DNA of 64,000 nt, from NCBI GenBank assembly GCA_021769295.1, contig JAETTD010000007.1, positions 1 to 64,000 on the forward strand, given 5' to 3'. Shown here piece by piece: positions 9,605 through 20,581 of the stretch. This DNA is from Bacillota bacterium. Its GTDB lineage: Bacteria; Bacillota; Clostridia; Peptostreptococcales; Anaerovoracaceae. Made by a program: the position numbers and the translations under genes. The stretch's first letter is position 1. The number at the start of each line of letters is the position of its first letter. The notes under the pieces are model-generated. The model saw nothing but the letters and a program-made list of their open reading frames with translations. It was not told the origin of the DNA and ran no database searches.

Positions 9605-11368
9605 ATGAGTACTTTATTCAAGAGAACCCATATGTGCGGAACCCTTGGCATGTCCGATGTAGACCGTGAGGTGGTTCTTAACGGCTGGGTAGCTAAACGA
9701 AGAAATTTAGGTGGTCTCATATTCGTAGATTTAAGGGACAAGACAGGCATCGTTCAGGTGACCTTTGACGATAGCATACCGCAGGAACTGTTTGACAAAG
9801 CGGATTCGCTGCGCAGCGAATATGTGATTGGAATTAAGGGCATCGTAAAGGAAAGAAGCGCCAAAAATGCCAATCTTGCCACAGGCGATATTGAAGTGTT
9901 CGCAAAAGATTTAATCATCTATTCGGAAGCGGATACACCGCCTATATACATCAAAGATGACGACAACGTAGATGATAACTTGAGACTTAAATACAGATAT
10001 CTCGATTTAAGAAAGCTTAAGATGCAGAGAAATCTGACCTTCCGCCACAAGGTGACCAAACTGGCACGGGATTACTTTGACAGCTGCGGATTTACGGAAG
10101 TGGAAACTCCTATGCTGATAAAGTCAACACCGGAGGGCGCGAGGGACTATATAGTACCGAGCAGGGTGTCACAGGGCTCATTTTATGCGCTGCCTCAGTC
10201 GCCTCAGCTTTTCAAGCAGCTCTTAATGGTAGGCGGAACAGACAGGTATATGCAGATAGTAAAATGCTTCAGAGATGAAGATTTGCGCGCGGACAGACAG
10301 CCCGAATTTACACAGATAGATTTGGAGATGTCTTTTGTGGACACCGATGACGTGATTGAAGTTCAGGAAGGCTTCTTAAAAAAAGTCTTCAAGGAACTTT
10401 TGAATGTAAAGATAGAAACTCCGCTCCCAAGGCTCACATGGGACGAGGCTATGGAAAGATACGGTTCCGATAAGCCGGACACCAGATTCGGCTTTGAACT
10501 GAAAAAACTAAACCACGTGGTAGAAGGATGCGGCTTTAAGGTGTTTACGGATGCTCTCGAAAAGGGAGGAGACGTAAGAGGTATATGCATAGACGGCGGT
10601 TCCGAAAAATTCAGCAGGAAGGATATAGATAAACTTACCGATGCGACTAAAAGTTACGGAGCCAAAGGTCTTGTATGGATAAGGGTAAACGACGGAGAAT
10701 ACAATTCGTCTGTAAATAAGTTCTTCGACCAGCAGCAGCTCGGACAAATAGCAGAAGTATTCGATGCCAAAGCAGGCGACCTTATTCTCATCGTTTCGGA
10801 CAGAGCCAAGGTGGTATTTGACAGTCTGGGATTTTTGAGACGTGAGATTGCAAAGAGGATGGGGCTGCTTGACGATAAGGTTTACAACCTGCTGTGGGTT
10901 GTTGATTTTCCGCTGTTTGAGAAAGATGATGAAACGGGAGAACTGAAAGCCATGCATCATCCGTTTACCTCACCTAAACTGGAGCAGGTGGATTTGCTCG
11001 ACACCGCTCCCGAAAAGGTTAAGGCAGACGCATATGACATAGTTCTCAACGGAGTGGAGCTTGGAGGAGGTTCTATCAGAATTCACGACAGAAATCTTCA
11101 GGCAAAGATGTTTGAGGTGCTTGGTCTTACAAAAGAAGAATGCGATGAGAAGTTCGGATTCTTAATCGAAGCATTCAAGTACGGTGCGCCTCCTCACGGA
11201 GGACTTGCATACGGCCTTGACAGACTGGTAATGCTTCTTTTGGGAGAATCTTCAATAAGAGAGACAATGGCTTTCCCTAAAAATCAAAATGCACAGTGCC
11301 TTGTCAGCGATGCGCCTGCACCTGTAGACAAGTCGCAGCTTGAAGAACTGGGAATTGAAGTTAAATAA
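9605..11368 (+). CDS. aspS: Aspartyl-tRNA synthetase
   Basis: Bacterial AspRS with GAD insertion; GLDRLVMLL. Confidence 0.95.
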   Translation: MSTLFKRTHMCGTLGMSDVDREVVLNGWVAKRRNLGGLIFVDLRDKTGIVQVTFDDSIPQELFDKADSLRSEYVIGIKGIVKERSAKNANLATGDIEVFAKDLIIYSEADTPPIYIKDDDNVDDNLRLKYRYLDLRKLKMQRNLTFRHKVTKLARDYFDSCGFTEVETPMLIKSTPEGARDYIVPSRVSQGSFYALPQSPQLFKQLLMVGGTDRYMQIVKCFRDEDLRADRQPEFTQIDLEMSFVDTDDVIEVQEGFLKKVFKELLNVKIETPLPRLTWDEAMERYGSDKPDTRFGFELKKLNHVVEGCGFKVFTDALEKGGDVRGICIDGGSEKFSRKDIDKLTDATKSYGAKGLVWIRVNDGEYNSSVNKFFDQQQLGQIAEVFDAKAGDLILIVSDRAKVVFDSLGFLRREIAKRMGLLDDKVYNLLWVVDFPLFEKDDETGELKAMHHPFTSPKLEQVDLLDTAPEKVKADAYDIVLNGVELGGGSIRIHDRNLQAKMFEVLGLTKEECDEKFGFLIEAFKYGAPPHGGLAYGLDRLVMLLLGESSIRETMAFPKNQNAQCLVSDAPAPVDKSQLEELGIEVK

Positions 11369-11385
11369 AACTTGGAAGGAATTTT

Positions 11386-11994
11386 ATGGCAAATAAAAGA
11401 ATCGGAGTGTTGGGAGGAACTTTTGACCCTGTCCATATAGGTCACAAAGCTCTCGGAGAGGCTGCTGTTGAAGAGGCGGGACTCAGAATGCTCATAGTTA
11501 TGCCGGCCCGCATTCAGCCATTTAAGCAAGGCAAAAAAGTGACTGAGGATTATCACAGAAAGGCCATGGCGGAACTTGCCTTTGCGGGCAACGATAAGGT
11601 AACGGTTTCGGATTATGAGTTAAAAAACACTGTCATTTCGTACACCTACGACACATTGGCATATCTGAAAAAAGTTTACAGCGATGACAAATTGTATTTT
11701 GTCATGGGAACCGATTCTTTCCTGGACGTTGAGCAATGGTATAAAGGAAGGGAACTTCTGGAGAATTTTTCCTTTGCCGTAAGCGTAAGACCGGGGTATA
11801 AGGAAAAGGAACTTAAAGAGAAGATAGGTGACGTTAAAAAGAAATGCGGCACTGAGGTGATAAAGATACATGCCCATATGCCGGATGTATCTTCGACGGC
11901 TGTAAGAGATATACTTAAGTCGGGAGGCGATGTATCACATTTGATTCCTGAGGCTGTGGAAAGGTATATTAAAGAAAATGGACTGTACAGATAA
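11386..11994 (+). CDS. nadD: Nicotinate-nucleotide adenylyltransferase
   Basis: GVLGGTFDPVHIGH motif. Confidence 0.95.
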   Translation: MANKRIGVLGGTFDPVHIGHKALGEAAVEEAGLRMLIVMPARIQPFKQGKKVTEDYHRKAMAELAFAGNDKVTVSDYELKNTVISYTYDTLAYLKKVYSDDKLYFVMGTDSFLDVEQWYKGRELLENFSFAVSVRPGYKEKELKEKIGDVKKKCGTEVIKIHAHMPDVSSTAVRDILKSGGDVSHLIPEAVERYIKENGLYR

Positions 11995-12577
11995 CATAAA
12001 AAAGCGTATAGAAGCTTATATTGAGAAAAACTTTTCCGAAAAGAGAAGAGTTCATACTTACGGTGTTAAAGATACGGCCATTGAGCTGGCAAAGCAATAC
12101 GGATGCGATTTGCAAAAAACCGAACTTGCGGCGCTGTTTCATGATTTATACAGAGGAGTGCCGGAGAATGTACTGAATTATTACGTCACGCATCTGGGCC
12201 TTGATAAAAAGTATCTGAATGCCCCCAATTTATCCCATGGCAAGATTGCTGCCGAGATGATGCAAAGGGATTTTGGCATTGATGACAGAGAAATTATCGA
12301 CGCAGTAAGCTTTCATACCACCGGAAGAGCCGGAATGACCCTTCTTGAAAAGATAATATATATAGCGGATGCCATTGAACCAGGCCGAAACTACCCCGGA
12401 GTGGATGAACTTAGGGAGATAGTTAAAGAAGACATCGATATGGCTTGCCTCGTATCTCTTACGAGAACCATAGAATACGTCAGTTCCGAAGGCAATTTTC
12501 TGGATCATGATACCATAGATGCCAAAGAATATCTTGAAGAAATGATATATAAAAAGGAGAAAACATATGACAAATAA
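11978..12577 (+). CDS. yqeK: HD-domain protein YqeK
   Basis: HD motif ALFHDLYRG; nadD-yqeK-rsfS context. Confidence 0.9.
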   Translation: MDCTDNIKKRIEAYIEKNFSEKRRVHTYGVKDTAIELAKQYGCDLQKTELAALFHDLYRGVPENVLNYYVTHLGLDKKYLNAPNLSHGKIAAEMMQRDFGIDDREIIDAVSFHTTGRAGMTLLEKIIYIADAIEPGRNYPGVDELREIVKEDIDMACLVSLTRTIEYVSSEGNFLDHDTIDAKEYLEEMIYKKEKTYDK

Positions 12578-12911
12578 AGAATACGCATTGCTTGCGGGAA
12601 AACTTCTGTCCGATAAAAAGGCTGAAGATATAGTGATAATCGATATTCAGGGCAAAGCGACTTTTGCGGATTATTTCGTAATATGCTCCGGAACCTCCGA
12701 AAGACAGATAAACACCTTGACTGACGAAATAGAAGACCGCCTTGCCGAAAAGGGTCTTATGGTCAAATCTGTAGAAGGAAGACATGGTTCCGGCTGGATA
12801 TTAGTTGACTTTGGAGATATTATAGTAAACTTGTTCACTAAAGAAATGAGAGAAAGATACAGCATAGAAAAAGTTTGGGGAGATTGTCAATTCATCGAAG
12901 TGGAGGAATAG
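12567..12911 (+). CDS. rsfS: Ribosomal silencing factor RsfS
   Basis: [13 protein letters not shown] ... [21 protein letters not shown]. Confidence 0.95.
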   Translation: MTNKEYALLAGKLLSDKKAEDIVIIDIQGKATFADYFVICSGTSERQINTLTDEIEDRLAEKGLMVKSVEGRHGSGWILVDFGDIIVNLFTKEMRERYSIEKVWGDCQFIEVEE

Positions 12912-12919
12912 ATATAAAA

Positions 12920-15391
12920 ATGAACGAGAAGTACAATTTCAGTGAAATCGAAAAAAAATGGCAAAACTATTGGGAAGAAAATCAGTGCTTTAAGACAGAA
13001 GAAGACGATTCGAAGAAAAAATATTACTGTCTGGAAATGTTTCCTTATCCGTCCGGAAAGCTTCACATGGGACATGTAAGGAATTATTCCATAGGAGACG
13101 TTATTGCAAGATTCAAAAAGATGGACGGATATAACGTTCTGCATCCCATGGGCTGGGACTCCTTCGGACTTCCTGCCGAAAATGCGGCAATCAAGCACGG
13201 AATTCATCCCAATATCTGGACCTGGGATAATATTGCGGAAATGCGCAGCCAGTTAAAGCAACTGGGACTTTCATATGACTGGAGCAGAGAAGTAGCCACA
13301 TGCCACCCTGACTATTACAAATGGATGCAGTGGATTTTTATACAGTTTTATAAGAGGGGTCTTGCTTACAAAAAGGAAAACCCTGTAAACTGGTGCCCAA
13401 GCTGCCAGACCGTACTTGCCAACGAACAGGTTGTGGATGGATGCTGCGAGCGCTGTAAATCACCTGTAGGAAAGAAAAACCTTTCACAGTGGTATTTAAA
13501 GATTACCGATTATGCAGACAGACTTTTGGAAAACCTGGACACTCTTGACGGTTGGCCGAATAAAGTTAAGATAATGCAGAAAAACTGGATAGGAAAATCC
13601 ATAGGCGCCGAAGTTGATTTTAAAATCAAAGACAGCGATGAGATTTTAACCGTATTTACCACCAGAGTGGATACCATATACGGAACCACTTATATGGTTT
13701 TGGCTCCCGAATATCCTTCGGTACTTTCAATGGTAGAAGGAACCGAATACGAAAAACCGGTCAAAGAGTATATAGAAAAGGTTGAGCACATGAATGACAT
13801 CGAAAGAACTTCAACCACCAACGAAAAGACCGGCGTGTTTATCGGAAAATATGCCATAAATCCTTTCACAAAAAAAGAAATCCCTATCTATATCTCGGAC
13901 TATGTTCTCATGGGATACGGTACGGGAGCGGTTATGGGTGTTCCGGCTCATGACCAGAGAGACTTTGACTTTGCCACAAAGTTCGGAATAGATATAATCC
14001 CTGTAGTAGACCCGGGCGACCCTGAAATAGATTTAAACAATCTGAAAGCTGCATGTGCTGCTGAAGGAACTTTAATAAATTCCGGAGAATTTAACGGAAT
14101 GAATAACAGAGTTGCCATAGATAAGTTCATCGAGCTGGTTGAAAAAGAAGGCATAGGAAAGAAGACCACCAACTACAGACTCCGTGACTGGCTTATTTCA
14201 AGACAGCGCTATTGGGGAACACCTATTCCTATGATTTATTGCGAGGATTGCGGCTGGGTACCTGAAAAAGAAGAAAATCTGCCTGTTATGCTTCCTACCG
14301 ATGTAGAATTTACAGGCAAGGGCGAGTCTCCGCTGACCACTTCCAAGACTTTCGGAAATACGGTCTGCCCTGTATGCGGCAAGCCTGCAAAGAGAGAAAT
14401 GGACACCATGGATACCTTCCTTGACTCATCATGGTATTTCTTGAGATACTGCGACCCTAAGAATACCAATGCGCCGTTTGACCCTAAAAAGGCAGAATAC
14501 TGGATGAATGTGGATCAGTATATCGGCGGAGTTGAGCATGCCATTCTCCACCTGATGTATTCGAGATTTTTCCAGATGGCATTTTACGATATGGGTCTGG
14601 TTAAGGACGAAGAACCTTTCCGCAATTTGCTGACCCAGGGAATGGTAAATAAAGACGGCAAGAAGATGAGTAAATCTCTCGGAAATGTGGTAAGCCCTGA
14701 AGAGATAATAAAGAAATACGGTGCAGACACTGCAAGATTGTTTATATTATTTGCAGCGCCTCCTGAAAGAGAGCTGGATTGGTCCGATGCGGGAGTAGAG
14801 GGAAGCTACAGATTTTTAAACAGAGTTTACCGCTTGGTCTATGAAATAAAGGCAAAATATCCGGAAGTTCCGGGAGCTTTTGAGATAAAGACGGAAGCTG
14901 ACAAATCGCTCAATTACATGCTTAACTTTGCAATAAAGAAAGTAAGCGAAGACGTAGGCGGAAGATTCAGCTTCAATACGGCAATCAGTTCCATTATGGA
15001 GCTGGTAAACGAAATGTATAAGTATAAAGAATCAGATGAAGTAAACGTAGGCCTTCTCGGAAAGGCAGTAAAGGATTTGATTCTTATACTTTCTCCGTTT
15101 GTTCCTCATATATGCGAAGAAATGTGGGAGCATATAGGACAGAAGGAGTCCGTTACTGTTATGCGCTGGCCGGAATATGATGAAAGCGCTCTTGTAAAAG
15201 ATACTGTTGAAATAGTAGTGCAGATTAACGGAAAAGTAAAAGAAAAAATCATGGTTGCATCCGATGCGGATAAGCAGTCATTGGAGAAGATAGCTTTGGA
15301 GAATGAGAAAATAAAAGCTTTATTAGAGGGAAAATCAGTAATAAAGGTAGTTGCGGTACCGGGAAGACTGATTAACATTGTAGTAAAATAA
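12920..15391 (+). CDS. leuS: Leucyl-tRNA synthetase (start revised from 12875)
   Basis: HIGH-like [24 protein letters not shown] is the usual N-terminus. Confidence 0.95.
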   Translation: MNEKYNFSEIEKKWQNYWEENQCFKTEEDDSKKKYYCLEMFPYPSGKLHMGHVRNYSIGDVIARFKKMDGYNVLHPMGWDSFGLPAENAAIKHGIHPNIWTWDNIAEMRSQLKQLGLSYDWSREVATCHPDYYKWMQWIFIQFYKRGLAYKKENPVNWCPSCQTVLANEQVVDGCCERCKSPVGKKNLSQWYLKITDYADRLLENLDTLDGWPNKVKIMQKNWIGKSIGAEVDFKIKDSDEILTVFTTRVDTIYGTTYMVLAPEYPSVLSMVEGTEYEKPVKEYIEKVEHMNDIERTSTTNEKTGVFIGKYAINPFTKKEIPIYISDYVLMGYGTGAVMGVPAHDQRDFDFATKFGIDIIPVVDPGDPEIDLNNLKAACAAEGTLINSGEFNGMNNRVAIDKFIELVEKEGIGKKTTNYRLRDWLISRQRYWGTPIPMIYCEDCGWVPEKEENLPVMLPTDVEFTGKGESPLTTSKTFGNTVCPVCGKPAKREMDTMDTFLDSSWYFLRYCDPKNTNAPFDPKKAEYWMNVDQYIGGVEHAILHLMYSRFFQMAFYDMGLVKDEEPFRNLLTQGMVNKDGKKMSKSLGNVVSPEEIIKKYGADTARLFILFAAPPERELDWSDAGVEGSYRFLNRVYRLVYEIKAKYPEVPGAFEIKTEADKSLNYMLNFAIKKVSEDVGGRFSFNTAISSIMELVNEMYKYKESDEVNVGLLGKAVKDLILILSPFVPHICEEMWEHIGQKESVTVMRWPEYDESALVKDTVEIVVQINGKVKEKIMVASDADKQSLEKIALENEKIKALLEGKSVIKVVAVPGRLINIVVK

Positions 15392-15461
15392 ATTATAAAT
15401 ATTATGCGAACCATCGTTATCTTTTCATAAAGTAAAAAAGAAAAGGACGGAAAAACAATTT

Positions 15462-17144
15462 ATGAGAAGAAGAACAACTAAAAACGGGAAAGCTCCCATG
15501 CTTAAAGTAATTCCCATAGGAGGACTGAACGAAATAGGAAAAAATATGACACTCCTGGAATTTGATAATCAGATACTGATTATAGATTGCGGAATGAGCT
15601 TCCCCGAAGATGAAATGTACGGAATCGATATTGTCATCCCTGATTTTACCTATTTGATAGAAAACAGGGAAAAGATAGTCGGAATGATAATAACCCATGG
15701 CCATGAGGACCATATAGGGGCTATTCCGTATTTGCTCAGGCACGTTAAGATTCCCGTATACGGTACGAGACTTACTTTAGGCCTCGTGGGGAATAAGCTA
15801 AAAGAGCATCAGGTTGTGGGAGATTTGAGAACCATTGAAGCCGGAGACAAGATAAAGCTGGGATGCTTCAATATAGAGACCATAAGAACCACTCACTCCA
15901 TCGCCGATGCCATATGCCTTGCTATAGATACTCCGGCAGGAATGATATTTCATTCCGGAGACTTTAAAATAGACTATACTCCTGTGGACGGGGAACCTAT
16001 CGACTTTTCAAAGCTTGCAGAGCTCGGGAAAAAAGGTGTGACTCTTATGCTGTGTGACAGCACCAACGCCGTAAGACAAGGGTTTACCGCATCTGAGAAG
16101 GTTGTAGGCGAAACAATAGAGAATATATTCAGAACAGCAAAGACGAGAATCATTATAGCGACCTTCTCTTCCAACGTTCACAGAGTTCAGAAAATTATTG
16201 AAAATGCAGTAAAAATGGGAAGAAAAGTTGCCATATCGGGCAGAAGTATGGAGAACGTTGTTGCGTTGGCCATAGAACTGGGATATTTGAATATACCGGA
16301 GGGAACTCTGGTGGATTTGAAGATGACCAGAAATATTCCCGATGATAAGCTGGTTATTATAACTACCGGAAGCCAGGGAGAGCCTATGTCAGCCCTGTCA
16401 AGGATAGCATCAGGCGAACATCGCTCCGTAAAGCTGAAAAAGGGAGATATGGTCATACTGTCGTCCACTCCCGTTCCGGGCAACGAAAAGACCGTTTCCA
16501 ACGTAGTAAACAAATTATTTGAAAAGGGAGCGGAGGTCATCTACTCCGATATAGCGGATATTCACGTATCGGGACACGCCTGTCAGGAGGAACTGAAGCT
16601 GCTTCATTCCCTCATAAAACCCAAGTTTTTTATGCCTGTCCACGGCGAATACAGACATCTGATTCAGCATGCCAGATTGGCAGAAAGCCTGGGTATGAGC
16701 AGGGATAATATATTTGTTCTTGAAAACGGAGATATTTTAAGCGTAAACAAGAGAAAAGCCTCTCTTTCCGAAACTCATGTGGAAGCAGACGCCATTCTGG
16801 TTGACGGCCTTGGTGTGGGAGACGTGGGAAACATAGTTTTGCGTGACCGTAAACTCCTGTCTGAATCGGGCCTCATCATAGTGGTAGCTGCCATAGAAAA
16901 GGAAAGTCAGACAGTAGTCTCGGGGCCGGATGTAATTTCAAGAGGATTTGTCTATGTCAGAGAAAACGAGCATCTCATGGATGAGGCGAGAAGAGTGGCA
17001 GAGGAAGCTCTTGAAAGATGTCAGAAGAAAAAGATTAAAGATTGGAACAATATGAAATCACAGGTAAGGGATTCCTTAGGCTCTTATATATACGGAGCAA
17101 CCAAGAGAAGCCCGATAATTCTACCGATTTTTCTGGAGGTTTAA
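15462..17144 (+). CDS. rnj: Ribonuclease J
   Basis: IPIGGLNEIGKNM, THGHEDHIGA, beta-CASP domain. Confidence 0.95.
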   Translation: MRRRTTKNGKAPMLKVIPIGGLNEIGKNMTLLEFDNQILIIDCGMSFPEDEMYGIDIVIPDFTYLIENREKIVGMIITHGHEDHIGAIPYLLRHVKIPVYGTRLTLGLVGNKLKEHQVVGDLRTIEAGDKIKLGCFNIETIRTTHSIADAICLAIDTPAGMIFHSGDFKIDYTPVDGEPIDFSKLAELGKKGVTLMLCDSTNAVRQGFTASEKVVGETIENIFRTAKTRIIIATFSSNVHRVQKIIENAVKMGRKVAISGRSMENVVALAIELGYLNIPEGTLVDLKMTRNIPDDKLVIITTGSQGEPMSALSRIASGEHRSVKLKKGDMVILSSTPVPGNEKTVSNVVNKLFEKGAEVIYSDIADIHVSGHACQEELKLLHSLIKPKFFMPVHGEYRHLIQHARLAESLGMSRDNIFVLENGDILSVNKRKASLSETHVEADAILVDGLGVGDVGNIVLRDRKLLSESGLIIVVAAIEKESQTVVSGPDVISRGFVYVRENEHLMDEARRVAEEALERCQKKKIKDWNNMKSQVRDSLGSYIYGATKRSPIILPIFLEV

Positions 17145-17147
17145 GTT

Positions 17148-17489
17148 ATGAACGTATATGATCAGGCGCACGGACTGGCTCAGGCGATTAAATCATCTGA
17201 GGAATTTAAACAGTACGATGAAGCAAAACAAAAATTAAAAGCAAACGAAGGCCTTGAAAAGATGGTTAACGATTTTCAGGCAAAACAATTTGAGTTGCAG
17301 GCAAAGCAAATGGCAGGACAGCAGCTTACTCCTGAGGACATGGCAGGGGTGCAGCAGCTTTATGCCATATTGCTTAAGGACCCTTTGGCTGCTCAGTATA
17401 TAGAAACACAGATGCGCTTTTCCATTATGATGAAGGATGTATATGAAATAATCGGAGAAGCCACGGGAATGGGGGATATGCTTGGCTAA
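17148..17489 (+). CDS. YlbF/YmcA family regulator
   Basis: Short helical protein with A.(L)...I..S.E pattern; overlaps map. Confidence 0.75.
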   Translation: MNVYDQAHGLAQAIKSSEEFKQYDEAKQKLKANEGLEKMVNDFQAKQFELQAKQMAGQQLTPEDMAGVQQLYAILLKDPLAAQYIETQMRFSIMMKDVYEIIGEATGMGDMLG

Positions 17490-18177
17490 TTTAGTAAAGA
17501 CACCGGAAGAACTGCTTTTAATAATGAAAGCTGAAGCGATGGGAGATGCTGCCTTTGAGCATATGCTTGATTTTATAAAGGTCGGCATGACAGAAAAAGA
17601 AATCGCAGATGAAATAGAGAGAGTTTTGAGAGCTATGGGAGCAGAAGGTCTGTCCTTTGAAACCATAGCCGTATCGGGAGTAAACTCAAATCAGCCTCAC
17701 GGAGAGCCTTCTGACAAGAGACTGGAAGAAGGCGACTTCCTGACCATGGACTTGGGAGCTCTGTACAAAGGCTATTGCGGAGATATGACCAGAACAGTAG
17801 CCATAGGATACGCCACGGATGAAATGAAAAAGATATACGATATAGTTTTAAAGGCGCAGCTTGCCGGTCTTGCAGCTGTCAAAGCCGGAGTAAGATGCGC
17901 AGATGTTGACAGGGCTTCCCGCAGCATTATAGAAGAGGCCGGATACGGAGAATTTTATATACACGGCACAGGCCACGGAGTGGGAACGGAAGTACACGAA
18001 CCGCCTACGCTCAACGGAAGAAGCGATGAAATCCTTCAGGAAAATCAGGCAGTTACGGTAGAACCGGGCATCTATCTTCCGGAAAAATTCGGAGTGCGTA
18101 TTGAGGACTTGGCAATCGTAACGGATTTTGGTATAATAAACTGTACAAGGTCGAAAAAAGAGTTGATTATACTCTGA
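17482..18177 (+). CDS. M24 metallopeptidase (Xaa-Pro aminopeptidase/methionine aminopeptidase-like)
   Basis: MDLGALYKGYCGDMTRT, GHGVGTEVHEPP, VEPGIYLP. Confidence 0.9.
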   Translation: MANLVKTPEELLLIMKAEAMGDAAFEHMLDFIKVGMTEKEIADEIERVLRAMGAEGLSFETIAVSGVNSNQPHGEPSDKRLEEGDFLTMDLGALYKGYCGDMTRTVAIGYATDEMKKIYDIVLKAQLAGLAAVKAGVRCADVDRASRSIIEEAGYGEFYIHGTGHGVGTEVHEPPTLNGRSDEILQENQAVTVEPGIYLPEKFGVRIEDLAIVTDFGIINCTRSKKELIIL

Positions 18178-18215
18178 TTATAGAACGATAATTTGAAAAG
18201 AATGGAGAGATAAAA

Positions 18216-18776
18216 ATGATTTACGCTAGCGATTTCAGAAAAGGTATCACTTTTGAAATTAACGGAGAACCTCATGTAGTTCTTGATTTCCAGCACGTTA
18301 AACCCGGCAAGGGAGCTGCTTTTGTAAGAACAAAATATAAGAACATCCTTACAGGCGCTACGAGAGAAGAAGCTTTCAACCCTGATGATAAGTTTCCTAA
18401 AGCTCATATCGAAACAAAGGTTATGCAGTACCTGTATAACGACGGAGAACTTTATTACTTCATGGACCAGGAAACTTACGAGCAGGTTCCTTTGATGCAA
18501 GAGCAGGTTGAAGACGCTATAAGATTTATAAGAGAAAATGACGAAGCGACCATCAAGTTCTACAAGGGCAACGCCTTCCTGGTAGAAGCTCCTAACTTTG
18601 TGAACTTAAAGGTTATAGAAACCGAACCGGGAGTCAAGGGCAATACGGCAACCAACGTTACAAAGGCTGCGACAGTTGAAACCGGCGCAGTTATCCAGGT
18701 TCCTATCTTTATCGAAGAAGGAGAAGTCATTCAGATAGATACGAGAACCGGAGAGTACTTAGGAAGAGCAAAATAA
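18216..18776 (+). CDS. efp: Elongation factor P
   Basis: Full-length [15 protein letters not shown] loop. Confidence 0.97.
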   Translation: MIYASDFRKGITFEINGEPHVVLDFQHVKPGKGAAFVRTKYKNILTGATREEAFNPDDKFPKAHIETKVMQYLYNDGELYYFMDQETYEQVPLMQEQVEDAIRFIRENDEATIKFYKGNAFLVEAPNFVNLKVIETEPGVKGNTATNVTKAATVETGAVIQVPIFIEEGEVIQIDTRTGEYLGRAK

Positions 18777-18791
18777 TTGACAACAGGGCTT

Positions 18792-18828
18792 AAAGGACGC
18801 GACGTTTTGTTGTGTCCTTTATTTTAAG
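18792..18828 (+). terminator. Rho-independent terminator
   Basis: AAAGGAC...GTCCTTTATTTT. Confidence 0.7.
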
Positions 18829-18857
18829 GTAAGAGCCTTTAAAATAAGAGGTATATA

Positions 18858-19925
18858 ATGGACTTGAAAAATTCAGCAGCAAATACAGCACATACAAATA
18901 AAAAGAAAATAATAATTGCAGCGGCAGCCATAGCGCTTATCATTCTGATTGTCATTGTTGTTATCTTCAGCAACATAGGGAAACCCCTTGACCCCGGCAA
19001 TACGGAAAGCGTAAGCGTTACCGTTGAGCAGGGCTACGGAACGGCTCAAATAGCACAGACCTTGGAAGATGAGGGAATAATAGACAACCCTTCGGCTTTC
19101 AAGCTTTGGTCGAAGATAAAAGGCTATGACAGCAAATACAAAGCGGGAACATATGCCCTTTCACCTTCCATGAGCTTTGCCGATATTGCCGATATACTGG
19201 TAGGGGGAAAAATAAGTACCGTAACTTTCACCATTCCGGAAGGGTACACCATATACCAGGTGGCCGATGCCCTAAGCGAAAAAGGATTGGTGGACAGAGA
19301 CAGATTTGTAGAACTTTTGGAAAAGGGAGACTTTGATTACGATTTCCTTTCAGGTGCGCAGCAAAACAGCAATCACCTTGAAGGATACCTGTTCCCGAAC
19401 ACATATGCAATAGCCGAAGGCGCTTCCGAAGAAGAAATTATCAATGTAATGCTCGGTCAATTCGGAAAAGAAATCACGGAGGAACACTATAAAAAGGCAA
19501 AAGAAATGGGCCTTACCATGAATGAAGTGGTAATAATAGCCTCCATAATAGAGCGTGAGTGCAAAGTTGCAGAAGAAAGGCCGCTGGTTGCAAGCGTAAT
19601 ATACAACCGACTTGATAAGGGCATGGCGCTGCAGATGTGCTCCACGGTTCAGTATATACTGGGAGAAACGAAGGCCGTTCTTACGGTGGCAGACACAAAG
19701 ATACAGTCACCGTACAATACTTATATAAATCAGGGGCTGCCTCCGGGACCTATATGTTCACCGGGACTGGCTTCCATAGAAGCCGCTTTAAATCCTGCGG
19801 ATACGGATTACCTGTATTTTGTTCTCAGCGAAAAGCTTGACGGCACATCCAATTTTTCCGATAACTATCAGGATTTCCAAAGAGATTCTGCAGCATACAG
19901 CGCTGCTTATGACGCTGCAAATTAG
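18858..19925 (+). CDS. mltG: Endolytic transglycosylase MltG (YceG)
   Basis: IPEGYT, LEGYLFPNTY, ASIIERE, YNTY...GLPPGPICSPG. Confidence 0.93.
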   Translation: MDLKNSAANTAHTNKKKIIIAAAAIALIILIVIVVIFSNIGKPLDPGNTESVSVTVEQGYGTAQIAQTLEDEGIIDNPSAFKLWSKIKGYDSKYKAGTYALSPSMSFADIADILVGGKISTVTFTIPEGYTIYQVADALSEKGLVDRDRFVELLEKGDFDYDFLSGAQQNSNHLEGYLFPNTYAIAEGASEEEIINVMLGQFGKEITEEHYKKAKEMGLTMNEVVIIASIIERECKVAEERPLVASVIYNRLDKGMALQMCSTVQYILGETKAVLTVADTKIQSPYNTYINQGLPPGPICSPGLASIEAALNPADTDYLYFVLSEKLDGTSNFSDNYQDFQRDSAAYSAAYDAAN

Positions 19926-19933
19926 AGGGAAAC

Positions 19934-20581
19934 ATGAATATTACCAATGATGTTGTTACTGAATATATAAACGGTTTTTACAAACCCATAGATTCGGCTC
20001 TCTGCAACCTAAGAAAAGAGGCTGAGGAGCAGAGAGTTCCCATAATCCTAAAAGAAACGGAAAGCTTTATAAAGTTTCTTCTGGATATGATAAAGCCCAA
20101 ATCGGTTCTCGAAATAGGAACTGCCGTAGGATATTCGGCAATGGTATTTGCCCGCTGCGGTGCAGAAGTCGTAACCATAGAAAAAGACGAAAACATGGCG
20201 AAGGCTGCCTGTGAAAATATTAAAAACGCAGGGCTTCAGTCACGGATAAGAGTTCTTACGGGAGACGGTGAAAAAGCAATAATATCGAATTTTGAGGGGA
20301 CGGGCAAAAAGTTTGACTTAGTCTTTATAGATGCAGCCAAAAGCCATTATAAGAGATTTTTAGACGCTGCACTACCTTTCTGTCATGAGGGAACACTGAT
20401 AATATCCGATAACGTTTTGCTTAAGGCAGCTACGGCTTCGGACCGGTATGACCCCAACGGCAGATTTAAAACAAATATAAAAAATATGCGAGCCTTTTTA
20501 AGATACATTACGGAACATCCCGATCTTGAAACCGCCGTTCTTTCTTGCGGAGACGGGCTTGCGCTCAGTAGGTATAAATGA
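19934..20581 (+). CDS. SAM-dependent O-methyltransferase
   Basis: VLEIGTAVGYSA, VFIDAAKSHY. Confidence 0.9.
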   Translation: MNITNDVVTEYINGFYKPIDSALCNLRKEAEEQRVPIILKETESFIKFLLDMIKPKSVLEIGTAVGYSAMVFARCGAEVVTIEKDENMAKAACENIKNAGLQSRIRVLTGDGEKAIISNFEGTGKKFDLVFIDAAKSHYKRFLDAALPFCHEGTLIISDNVLLKAATASDRYDPNGRFKTNIKNMRAFLRYITEHPDLETAVLSCGDGLALSRYK